Source of the DNA: an uncultured Acidobacteriia bacterium
GTDB taxonomy: Bacteria > Acidobacteriota > Terriglobia > Bryobacterales > Bryobacteraceae
Length of the DNA: 64,000 nucleotides
Assembly: GCA_903828455.1 (NCBI GenBank)
Contig: CAIKMJ010000080.1
Span: forward strand, 1-64,000
Direction: 5' to 3'
The first letter of the stretch is position 1. Each line of letters opens with the position of its first letter. Below are positions 7,863-15,659 of the stretch, piece by piece. The translations under genes and the position numbers were made by a program. A model generated the notes under the pieces. It was not told where the DNA came from. It saw only the letters and a program-made list of their open reading frames with translations, and did no database searches.

Positions 7863-9673
7863 GGCCTGGCCTCCCTGTCGGTGCGCCGCATGACGTAAAA
7901 GAAATCGCGGTTATCCGGATAGCCCAGAAAGCGCGGCACTACTTCGCCCGACACCGATTTATCCAGCACGCTCATGCCCGTCAGCAGGTGATCGACCGTC
8001 ATGACGCCGCCGGAACGACGGTATACGGCGAGGTAGGTGTGCTCGAGCGCGTTCATATCGGTGAGCATGGCGTAATCGCACCGGTAGGCCTGAAAGACGC
8101 GGGCCATGGCGGACGGGGTGGCGTCGGAGAACACGGCGTAGATCAGGAACCGCTTGCCGTCGCGCCTGGCGAGCGCGAGGCCGGCCCGGATGGTCCGCAG
8201 CTTCTCGTCCTCCGAACCCGACCAGTTGCCTGCTCCCCACCGGTTCACCAGACCGCCGGGCGCGGCGGCGCCGGATGCGGCATCGGGTTCCAGCAGCGGG
8301 ACTCCGTTCTGCCGCGCATACCGGATGCGGCGGAGAAGAGTGTTGTCGGAATCCTGCCAGGTCTTCATTTCAAGCGAGCCGTCGTCGGTGACGAAGAGAG
8401 TCGCGAGGCCGGGCTGCAGTCTGCTGAGCACCACGCCGCTGACGATGAAACCGTAATGGCTGCCGCTGTTCTTCATCGCCAGCGCGCCGCTCCGGAAGGC
8501 ACCGTGGTTGCGCTTGAAGCCGCCGGTGAAGGTAGCGACGGTGCGCAGGGCCTCGTCGGGCCGGATCAGGCCCGTGGAGATGAGCGGCGAAATGGCGCCG
8601 ATGCCGTCGGGTCCGGGGAGCCGGGAATCTTTCATCGGAGCGACGACGCGATCGGACCAGTTGACCTGCGGATGCTCGGTGCCCGGCGCGAAGCCGACGT
8701 CGAAGCGGTCGGCATCGAAGGCGATGAGATAGACGAGCGAGGTGGCTTCCACGTTGTCGAGGCGGCTGACGAGCCTGGGGTAGCTGGCGAGAATCGCCGG
8801 AGCAATCAGGCTGGGCTGAACGATGCTGACGTAGATCCCGGGGTTGCCGGCGGCGGCGTACCAGGCGCCGGGGTTCATGCCGTTCGTGGTTGCGTCGTGC
8901 GATTCGAGGGCGATGCCGAGCCCGGCGGGCTTGACCGGCCGGCCCGTGCGAGCGGGATCGAGAAGCGCCGGCGCCGGACTGCCGGCGGCGGCTGCAGGTG
9001 CCTCGGCGCTGCGCTCCGCGGTGCCCGCCTCGGCGGTTTCGCGATAACGATCCGATAAGACGTGGTGGAAGAGGTCGATCATTTTCTCTCCGCCCCAGAC
9101 CTGGTTGCGGAGAAAGTCGGTGGCGGATTCCAGCAGGGTGCGGGCGCCTTTGGCGGGATTGCGCAGCCAGAGGCGGCCGTCGCACAAGGGGTAGTAAATA
9201 TGCTGCGAGCGGGTGCCGGTCTCCAGCGCGCCTGGCGCCGTAGCGGAGCCGAACAGGTCGCAGGGTATGCGCCGCGCGCCGTCTACGATCACGAGCCCGG
9301 CGGAGTAGGTTTCGTCGAGAGTGATCTGCGCCACCCGCGGCCGGGGATTTTCCAGATGCCAGAACGACGCGGGCTCGCCGCCGCTCCAGTTCACGCTGAG
9401 TACGTACCAGGTGTTGATGGCGGGGTTGAGATTGACCAGAGTTGCGATACCGGAGCGGCCCGCGCTGGCGCGGATGCGGGCGGAAACCGACTGGCGGAAT
9501 GGCTGCAGATCGACAACCGTTTTCGGGAGTACGGTGCTGTCCTGCGCCGGCGGACTGGCGGGCGAGGCAGCGGGACGGATGGAGGCCGCGGCGAGAAGAC
9601 TCAGTGCGAGGAGCCTGGCAGGTGTGGAACGGGCAGGTGTGGAACGGGCAGGCGTGGAGCGGACAGACATCAT
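7859..9673 (-). CDS. Exported protein of unknown function, phosphodiester-glycosidase-like at best
   Basis: I chose the ATG at 9673 because it overlaps the TGA of the upstream UbiA gene by four bases; this gives 604 residues. The N-terminus carries the repeat STPARSTPARSTPAR, then a hydrophobic signal-like helix (LLALSLLAAASI). The mature part contains 'TFTGGFKRNHGAFRSGA', 'GLATLFVTDDGSLEMKTW' and 'CDYAMLTDMNALEH'. These segments recall the phosphodiester glycosidase (NAGPA) fold, but the diagnostic glycine-rich catalytic segment is not convincingly present, so this is only a hint. Its own stop overlaps the start of the SUMF1-like gene by four bases, which makes it the middle gene of a coupled trio. 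Confidence 0.7.
   Translation of the reverse strand: MMSVRSTPARSTPARSTPARLLALSLLAAASIRPAASPASPPAQDSTVLPKTVVDLQPFRQSVSARIRASAGRSGIATLVNLNPAINTWYVLSVNWSGGEPASFWHLENPRPRVAQITLDETYSAGLVIVDGARRIPCDLFGSATAPGALETGTRSQHIYYPLCDGRLWLRNPAKGARTLLESATDFLRNQVWGGEKMIDLFHHVLSDRYRETAEAGTAERSAEAPAAAAGSPAPALLDPARTGRPVKPAGLGIALESHDATTNGMNPGAWYAAAGNPGIYVSIVQPSLIAPAILASYPRLVSRLDNVEATSLVYLIAFDADRFDVGFAPGTEHPQVNWSDRVVAPMKDSRLPGPDGIGAISPLISTGLIRPDEALRTVATFTGGFKRNHGAFRSGALAMKNSGSHYGFIVSGVVLSRLQPGLATLFVTDDGSLEMKTWQDSDNTLLRRIRYARQNGVPLLEPDAASGAAAPGGLVNRWGAGNWSGSEDEKLRTIRAGLALARRDGKRFLIYAVFSDATPSAMARVFQAYRCDYAMLTDMNALEHTYLAVYRRSGGVMTVDHLLTGMSVLDKSVSGEVVPRFLGYPDNRDFFYVMRRTDREARP
9617..9661. repeat. Three 15-bp tandem repeats encoding STPAR units
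   Basis: Three copies of GGCAGGTGTGGAACG lie head to tail, the last with two substitutions. On the minus strand they encode consecutive Ser-Thr-Pro-Ala-Arg units at the very N-terminus of the 604-residue exported protein. A 15-bp unit keeps the frame, so copy number could vary without disrupting the gene. Confidence 0.85.
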
Positions 9674-11184
9674 ACGGCCGCCAGTGCTGCGATCAGCATC
9701 AGAACAATCAGGATCCGGCTGGTGCGGTCGCCGATGGCGAATACGACCGGATCGTCGGGCATGTGGCCGCGGTGCGCCGTCAGCCAGACGAAGCTGATCC
9801 AGTAGAGAAGAAGCGGGCACTCGAGCCACAACAGTTGGCGCGTGGAATAGAGGGTGTGGGCTTTCTCGGTGGCGATGTAGAGCGCCATCACCAGCACCGC
9901 GAGATAGCCGCTGGCGACGCCCATGGCGGCCAGCAGTTCGCCGTCGCTGAGTTGGTAGGCGCGGGCGGCGGCGCTGTTGCCGTTGGCCTGCCGCATGACG
10001 ACCAGTTCGCCGTAGCGTTTCACCAGCGCGAGGCTGAAGAACAGGAAGGTGGAGAAGGCCAGCAGCCAGTGAGACGGCCAGATGCCGGTGGCCGCCGAGC
10101 CAGCGAGGATGCGCACGGTGTAAAGCCCCGCGAGGAACAAAACGTCGAGGATGACCAGTTTCTTGATGCGAAGCGTGTAGAGAGCGCTCATCAGGAAATA
10201 GAGCAGCAGAACGGCGAACAGCGCCGGCGAGGCGAGCATGCCCAGAAGGCAGCCGAGGAGCAGCAGCAGAGGAATCATGCCGAGGGCGTATGACAGCGGC
10301 AGGTCGCCGGCTGCGAAGGGGCGGAGACGCTTGTGCGGGTGGTGGCGGTCGGCGTCCAGATCGATGAGGTCGTTGAAGAGATAGCCGCTCGATGCGCAGC
10401 AGCCGAAGGCGACAAAGGCGAGGAGCGACTTCAGCAGCAGGCCGTCGACGGGGACGCGCTGAGCTGCCAGGACGGGCACCAGAACCAGCAGATTCTTCAG
10501 CCAGTGGGCGGGACGGAGCGGATTCAGCCAGAGCGCGGCCGGGGGCTTTTGTTTGCCGAAGATGCGTTCGACGGTGGAGGTTCGGGTGGCCTCGGCACTG
10601 ACGCTGCGCGCGGGGTTGACCAGAATGGAGCGCCGCGCCGAGGCCCAGATGGCGAGATCGGAGTGGCGCAGGCCGCCGCCGTCGGCCGCGTAGTCGAAGC
10701 CGCGGTCGCCGAAGCGCCGGACCAGCAGGTCTCGTTTGGAGTCGCCGCTGAGGTTGTCGGCTCCGTTGCTGGCGAAGACTGCGTCAAACAACCCCAGATG
10801 ATCGGCGACCTGACGGGCGAGGCGTTCGTCGCTGGCTGTTGCGAGGATCAGCGAACGGCCCTGTGCGCGCTGTGACGCAAGATATTCGATGAGCTGCGTG
10901 TTCCAGGGCAGAATGCTCACGTCGAGCGAGGTGCGGGCGGCCGTCTGTTGCTTCAGCCACGCGGTGCCGCGCGCCATCCAGAAGGGCAGGGAAAGCAGAC
11001 GCCACGGGGAGGTTCGCAGTATCGACAGGATCGATTCGATCAGGAGATCGGTTCGGACGAGGGTGTCGTCGAGATCGACCACAAGCGGAACGGCGGAAAG
11101 CAGTCGCGGGGTTGCTTCGTCCGCCGGCGAAACCGGAATGTGCGCACCGGAAGCGTGGGCCATTTGCCCGGGAGAGGTGCACAT
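9670..11184 (-). CDS. HAD phosphatase-UbiA prenyltransferase fusion
   Basis: This 504-residue protein has an N-terminal HAD-like domain (about 30-200; VVDLDDTLV with D37 and D39, and ATASDERLA as motif II). A polytopic UbiA-type domain follows (about 215-504). The prenyl-diphosphate/Mg site NDLIDLDADRHHPHK starts at N271, with a reduced second Asp motif near VILDVLFLAGLYTVRI. This matches UbiA proteins close to decaprenyl-phosphate phosphoribosyltransferase, which load a polyprenyl-phosphate carrier with a sugar phosphate. A fused HAD domain could dephosphorylate the product. It is the first gene of a coupled operon with an exported protein and a SUMF1-like protein, which suggests a lipid-linked sugar or surface-glycan pathway (inference). 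Confidence 0.85.
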   Translation of the reverse strand: MCTSPGQMAHASGAHIPVSPADEATPRLLSAVPLVVDLDDTLVRTDLLIESILSILRTSPWRLLSLPFWMARGTAWLKQQTAARTSLDVSILPWNTQLIEYLASQRAQGRSLILATASDERLARQVADHLGLFDAVFASNGADNLSGDSKRDLLVRRFGDRGFDYAADGGGLRHSDLAIWASARRSILVNPARSVSAEATRTSTVERIFGKQKPPAALWLNPLRPAHWLKNLLVLVPVLAAQRVPVDGLLLKSLLAFVAFGCCASSGYLFNDLIDLDADRHHPHKRLRPFAAGDLPLSYALGMIPLLLLLGCLLGMLASPALFAVLLLYFLMSALYTLRIKKLVILDVLFLAGLYTVRILAGSAATGIWPSHWLLAFSTFLFFSLALVKRYGELVVMRQANGNSAAARAYQLSDGELLAAMGVASGYLAVLVMALYIATEKAHTLYSTRQLLWLECPLLLYWISFVWLTAHRGHMPDDPVVFAIGDRTSRILIVLMLIAALAAV

Positions 11185-11516
11185 GCACTGCCAATCGAAG
11201 AACCGGCGGGCTCGGGTCCCGCGGCGCTGACGGAATCAGGTGAAATCGTCTGCGCGTTTTCGCACAGGATGGGCCGGGCGACAGCAGGTCGCCACCCGCA
11301 ATATCCGTCCGCGTGGCGGCGGTTTTCAGGACGGTACCGGAACCAAAATCCACCATCCATAGCATTCTGGTGCTTTCCGAAGTCCGGATTGCAACGTAAA
11401 GTCGGGAGCATGGGAACCGGTCACGAGGGAAGCGCAGTATCACGCTCGAAACGACATCGGCGGCAGGGCGTTTTGCGCGTGACATTGTCAACCCCTGGGA
11501 TGACGGACCGGCGCGG
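11185..11516. other. Intergenic stretch with no supportable gene
   Basis: Between the UbiA gene start and the next hypothetical gene I see only frames with poor amino-acid composition. The stretch must hold the promoter of the minus-strand UbiA operon. No clear -35/-10 pair, repeat or RNA structure stood out. Confidence 0.4.
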
Positions 11517-12278
11517 ATGAAGCGGGTGCTCTCCACTGAACCTCCAATAAAGAGCAGAACGGGTCTCGGTACAAGCGCATGGCTGATCCCGAAGACGCCG
11601 GAATCGGACGCAGCTCAACGCGACGCAGAGTTCGTCGATCATTTCGGCGATCCTTCCGGTGGCCATTCCCGGCGTTTGGTTAAAGCCCTGCCGGGGAGCG
11701 ATCACGCAGGCAGTACAAGTGGACCGTTGGGCGGAGAGCGGCGTTCCTTCCAGTCCGTGGACGCTGGCCGGAATTCGCTCGGGATTGTCACCTTACCTAA
11801 CCCAGTCAGGTTATCCGCGCCCGCCGGAGATGCCGTCGCGTACCGGGGGACAGATGCATCGTTTAACGCCCAGTGCCTGGTTTCCCGCTATCGCCCCTTG
11901 CTGCGCCTTGCGGCCCGGATGGATAGCGCATACGTGAAGCAGGCGCACGGCAAAACGCTCGCCGGAGTCTACCGCGGAATACAGCGAGATCTCCTGCGCG
12001 AATATCTGCGGGATCTGTGGATCGATTTGAACGGCATCTTTGCTGTTCTTACTGCGTCGTCCGTGCGCAATCGCGGCGATGACGGCGGAGCGCTGCTGGA
12101 GATAACTGAGCAGCGGACCAGATTCGTCTTCCTGATCTGGGCAATCGAAGTCCGGCTCTTTCTGGACGCGGTGATGCCCGGGACGCTCGACATCAAGCCC
12201 CTGGTTTCGGCCATCGAGGCGCTCGTGACGCAGACGCAGTCGGCCTCACGGCTGCAACTGAGTCTTCACGTTTCGTAG
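11517..12278 (+). CDS. Hypothetical alpha-helical protein, start uncertain
   Basis: The frame is open for 253 codons from an ATG at 11517. Only the C-terminal ~130 residues (from SRYRPLLRLAARMDSAYV, about position 11890) look like a real protein: amphipathic helices such as GIQRDLLREYLRDLWIDLN and FVFLIWAIEVRLFLDAV. The N-terminal half is rich in Ser, Pro, Gly and Arg and may be untranslated. A non-ATG start nearer 11800-11900 is possible. The helical part resembles small conserved acidobacterial proteins of unknown function. No membrane segment or catalytic motif is evident. It stands alone between two minus-strand units. Confidence 0.5.
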   Translation: MKRVLSTEPPIKSRTGLGTSAWLIPKTPESDAAQRDAEFVDHFGDPSGGHSRRLVKALPGSDHAGSTSGPLGGERRSFQSVDAGRNSLGIVTLPNPVRLSAPAGDAVAYRGTDASFNAQCLVSRYRPLLRLAARMDSAYVKQAHGKTLAGVYRGIQRDLLREYLRDLWIDLNGIFAVLTASSVRNRGDDGGALLEITEQRTRFVFLIWAIEVRLFLDAVMPGTLDIKPLVSAIEALVTQTQSASRLQLSLHVS

Positions 12279-12362
12279 CACGAGTCAGCAGGAATCGACC
12301 GGCAGGTATTCAACAACGCAAAGTCCCGCGTCGACGGCACTGGCCGGGCGCTTTCAGGTCAC

Positions 12363-13475
12363 TTAGTTCGGGCGAATGTTATTCCTGCCGGAAAGTTCCT
12401 TGCAGCCATATGCGACGTGCGGCTCGGCGGTGAGGCGCACAACGTCCGCACCCGCGAATTCGGTTTTCCAGTACACCGGGTCCTGCGCTTTATAAGTTCG
12501 CGTGAGAGTGAGCGCCTTTGGATCGAAGACGAACCGTTCTTCGCCGTGCATCTTCTCGCTGAACGGCGTTCCGATCAGGTGCGCCAGCGTTCCGGCGGTG
12601 AAGCCGATGGTATCCACCACCAGCGTGTCTCCCTCCCAGTGGCCGATCGAGTCGCCGCCAAGGCTCGGCTTGATGACCGCGGGGTGCTGTGAGTTCAGAC
12701 GAATGGTCCGTACAAAATCCATGAACCCATAGTTGAGAACGATCTCCTTGTCGGTCTGCGTGATGAGGTTGACGTGGAGGTCATAAGGCCAGGCGAGAAA
12801 GATGTTGGAAATGGCGCATTTCAGCGTGGGATCGTCGAATCGCGCATCATACTTCGCCACAATGGCCTGGCCCGCTGCATTGAGTTCCGGGTAGCCGCCG
12901 CCTCGGCCGGCGCCGGGCGCTCCCGGTGTTGCGGCCGGACGGCCGAAGCCGCCGGCTCCGCCCACGGCAAGCCAGTTGCCGGCGATATTCGGCTGCCCGT
13001 TGGGCAGGCGGGCAGGCCGGTTGCCGGCATCGGTAATGAACTGCGGACCACGGGCGGCTTCCGGCGTAACGGTGTCGCGGGCCGAGAACTCTTTGCCGTC
13101 GTCGCGAACCCAGGAAGACATCACGCACACGTTGTCTTCGCGGCGGGCGGGCGAGCCTTTCACGGTAATCGTCATGCCGGTCGTGAAGGTCTCCTGCGTC
13201 CAGCCATTGCGGGCCAGTGAAACGCGTGCCGCCATCTCGCAGCGCCAGGGTGTCTTTTTACCGTCGGCTCCGGTCACATCGAAGAACACATACGAGTGCG
13301 GATTGACGAACTCGAATTTGGTGACCGTGCCTTTCACGGTGATCTTTTTTTCCAGATCGTAGTGCGGCGCGCCGGAGTGGTGAGCACCGGCCTGTGGCAC
13401 GAATGCGAAGAGCAACGCCGCGGCGAAGGCAATTAAACGCGCGCGAGACGAAATCAAGCTGTAGGTGAGTCGCAT
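12363..13475 (-). CDS. DUF6152-type exported protein
   Basis: This 370-residue protein starts with a signal peptide (about residues 1-31, ending FVPQAGA). Next comes the DUF6152 pattern: HHSGAPHYDLEKKITVKGTV, then FEFVNPHSYVFFDV and a CVMSSW segment (about 32-125). A Gly/Pro-rich linker around residue 175-195 joins a second domain (about 205-360) with the motif GHWEGDTLVVDTIGF. That motif is shared with the two genes further along this strand, so all three are relatives. Members are abundant in acidobacterial genomes and their function is unknown. A periplasmic location is inferred from the signal peptide. Confidence 0.8.
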   Translation of the reverse strand: MRLTYSLISSRARLIAFAAALLFAFVPQAGAHHSGAPHYDLEKKITVKGTVTKFEFVNPHSYVFFDVTGADGKKTPWRCEMAARVSLARNGWTQETFTTGMTITVKGSPARREDNVCVMSSWVRDDGKEFSARDTVTPEAARGPQFITDAGNRPARLPNGQPNIAGNWLAVGGAGGFGRPAATPGAPGAGRGGGYPELNAAGQAIVAKYDARFDDPTLKCAISNIFLAWPYDLHVNLITQTDKEIVLNYGFMDFVRTIRLNSQHPAVIKPSLGGDSIGHWEGDTLVVDTIGFTAGTLAHLIGTPFSEKMHGEERFVFDPKALTLTRTYKAQDPVYWKTEFAGADVVRLTAEPHVAYGCKELSGRNNIRPN

Positions 13476-13648
13476 GTTTTTGGGCCGATGTTACACGGGA
13501 TTTAGATTTTGGCGCCCGGTAAGAGGCCAGTATACTCCTGATTTTCGCCCTGCAATCCGGCACGAACGCACGCGTGATGCGTGCGATCTCCCGAACCGGT
13601 GAGCCCCCGGGGCTGTCGTTTGTGGCCCGCACTTACTATCTGCGCGTG

Positions 13649-14422
13649 TTATTTACCGACGAGATGTGAGAAGTCCTTTTCGTTTTCGCAGACGCCGTCC
13701 AGCAATTCGGTGTCGGCCCGCAGCACCCATGGGATTCTGACCGTCCAGGGCTTTGCGTAGGCTTTCGGGTCGTCGATGGTAATTTCGACTTCCATGTGAC
13801 CGAAGTCAGGGCGGCGGAAATGTTCGATTATGTGGAGCGCGTCGCTGTGCGGGTGGCCCGCGTCGTCGAGCCAGGTCCGCTCATTAATGCCGATTGTATT
13901 TACGACAAGCGTGCTCCCCTCCCACTTACCAACCGAGTAACCGAACCAGGCGGGATTTATCACCTCCGGCAAACTGCGTCCGTCGATGAAGATCTCGCGG
14001 AAGGAATGGTAGTCCTCGAAAAGCATCGTCAGTTCGGTTCGATCCTGCAATACTTTTCGGGGCGTGAAGTGTGCGTCGTAATCGGTGACGCTGTGTGGAA
14101 GGCAGCGCTCGCTGGGCCGTCCGATTCCCGCAGCGTCCTGCCGTTGTTTAAACAGCGCCGCGGCCCACGGCTGCAGAGGAACTTCGATTCCGTCGGCGGC
14201 GAGGTTCCCCAGATACTTACCCGTTGGGGTTTCCCAGATACCGGATAAGTCAGGCTTGCCGTCCGCCGTTCTGGGCGCCGGCGCCGACAGGTCGGGCTTG
14301 CCGTCCTGCGTGCGCGGGATGCCCGGTGTGGGATGGCTAACCCATTGGGCGGCCGCCGGCAGCGCGAAGCATAGAAGAATAAACGGACGTATCGCGACCA
14401 AAGAAAGCGCTGCAGGTTTCAT
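13649..14422 (-). CDS. Exported acidobacterial family protein ('GIPRTxDGKPDL' type), paralog 1
   Basis: This 257-residue protein has a signal peptide ending PAAA, then the tandem motif GIPRTQDGKPDLSAPAPR followed by a second DGKPDLSGIW. The C-terminal domain carries WEGSTLVVNTIGI, TWLDDAGHPHSDALHIIEHF and DFGHMEVEITIDDPKAY. The neighbour at 14611-15447 has the same order of motifs, so the two are tandem paralogs. The 'TLVVNT' block is shared with the DUF6152-type protein downstream. The family is common in Acidobacteria; its biochemical function is not known. About 190 bases separate it from the upstream paralog. Confidence 0.75.
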   Translation of the reverse strand: MKPAALSLVAIRPFILLCFALPAAAQWVSHPTPGIPRTQDGKPDLSAPAPRTADGKPDLSGIWETPTGKYLGNLAADGIEVPLQPWAAALFKQRQDAAGIGRPSERCLPHSVTDYDAHFTPRKVLQDRTELTMLFEDYHSFREIFIDGRSLPEVINPAWFGYSVGKWEGSTLVVNTIGINERTWLDDAGHPHSDALHIIEHFRRPDFGHMEVEITIDDPKAYAKPWTVRIPWVLRADTELLDGVCENEKDFSHLVGK

Positions 14423-14610
14423 GTTTTTGACCGTTTCAAGTATTCTTCCGGCCTGGCTGGTGCTTCTATATTAGGCTGTTTTGGACGAAGTCGTTCGGCA
14501 AACATGTGGCAGGCCACGGCGCTGCCGGCAACGCCGTACGAAGTCTTCCCGGTCCACCGAAGATGTCTGCGTTTACACACACCAACGCCGCAGCATCCGC
14601 GGGAGTGATG

Positions 14611-15447
14611 TTACCGGAAATGTTGCCGGTCCTTCTCGTTCTCTGTGCAAACCGACTCCTGCAGGTCTGAATCCGGCAACAGATTGGCGACAAACTTTAC
14701 CGTGAACGGCTTCTTATACATCTTTGGATCGTCCAGCGTCACTTCAATATTCAGATGGCCGAAATCTCTGCGGGAGATCCGTTCCACCGTATGCAGCGCG
14801 TCACTTCGCGGACTGCCCCGGTTGTCGAGCCACCCGTTGTCTTTGAATCCAACCGTATCGACAACCAACGTGTCCCGATCCCAGGTTCCGACAGAGTACC
14901 CCATGTAGGTCGGCTGCGGATCGGCGGTGTGCTTCCTGCCGTCGGTGTAGATTTGCCGGACCGCGGAGTCGCTTTCGTACAGCACAACCAGGAGCTCAGG
15001 CGTCTGAATCAATTTGAACGGATAAGGCAGAGTCATGCTGAGCGGAATTCCGCCCGGCAGGCACCGGCTGGAAGGAAGGTCCGCCGATTCACTGAGCCGC
15101 CGCTGCCGGTAGATCTCCTGCGCAGCCGGCAGCATGGGCGAATCTTCCGGCTTGAAGTCCGCGAGTATGTTAAACAAATACCGGTTGCGTATGGGCGCGG
15201 CCGAAGGCGCCTCGAACGCAGTCCCCGAGGCGGCTTGAGGAGGAAGATCGGCCACTGGCGTCGCCTCGACCACCCACAACCCGCCGAGGTCCGGTTTGCC
15301 CGTTGCTGCCCGGGGCGCCGGCGCGCGCAAATCCGGCTTTCCATCCCTGGTCCTGGGAATGCCAGGCGCCGGATAATTCAGCCACTGCCCCTGCAGGTGC
15401 AAACAGGTTCCAAACAGGGCCAAGCGAACCCACATACCGCCACGCAT
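14611..15447 (-). CDS. Exported acidobacterial family protein ('GIPRTxDGKPDL' type), paralog 2
   Basis: This 278-residue paralog of the 13649-14422 product has a short hydrophobic N-terminus (WVRLALFGTCLHLQG), then GIPRTRDGKPDLRAPAPR with a second GKPDLGGLW. The C-terminal domain has WDRDTLVVDTVGF, WLDNRGSPRSDALHTVERI and DFGHLNIEVTLDDPKMY. A second in-frame ATG four codons in (15435) is an alternative start. It is the first of three related genes on this strand. Function unknown. Relative to paralog 1 it has an insertion between the DGKPDL repeats and the central domain. Confidence 0.75.
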   Translation of the reverse strand: MRGGMWVRLALFGTCLHLQGQWLNYPAPGIPRTRDGKPDLRAPAPRAATGKPDLGGLWVVEATPVADLPPQAASGTAFEAPSAAPIRNRYLFNILADFKPEDSPMLPAAQEIYRQRRLSESADLPSSRCLPGGIPLSMTLPYPFKLIQTPELLVVLYESDSAVRQIYTDGRKHTADPQPTYMGYSVGTWDRDTLVVDTVGFKDNGWLDNRGSPRSDALHTVERISRRDFGHLNIEVTLDDPKMYKKPFTVKFVANLLPDSDLQESVCTENEKDRQHFR

Positions 15448-15594
15448 GCTCCCGATTACATCACATAGTTACCCGTTCTACTGAGGACTTATTCGGCGCG
15501 AACGTTGAGAGAAGCATGCTGGCGGGAGCAACGGGGTACAGGAGCGAGTCCTCAATCCCGCGGCGAAGTTAATTTGCAATTCTCCTGTTTTCGA

Positions 15595-15623
15595 TTGACT
15601 TACTTACGCTCCGGAGATACCCT
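15595..15623 (+). promoter_or_regulatory. Candidate sigma-70-type promoter for the Oar-like receptor
   Basis: TTGACT at 15595-15600 matches five of six -35 bases. After a 17-base spacer, TACCCT matches three of six -10 bases. Transcription would start near 15630, leaving about 30 bases of leader and an AGAGGG ribosome-binding site before the ATG at 15660. The -10 match is poor. Confidence 0.35.
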
Positions 15624-15659
15624 TGCAAGCAACTATGTCCGGCTGAGAGAGGGATCGAT

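Noticed and set aside
13476-13648. A small gene or riboswitch between the DUF6152-type and paralog 1 genes
   Set aside because: No ribosome-binding site with a protein-like frame and no recognisable RNA fold.
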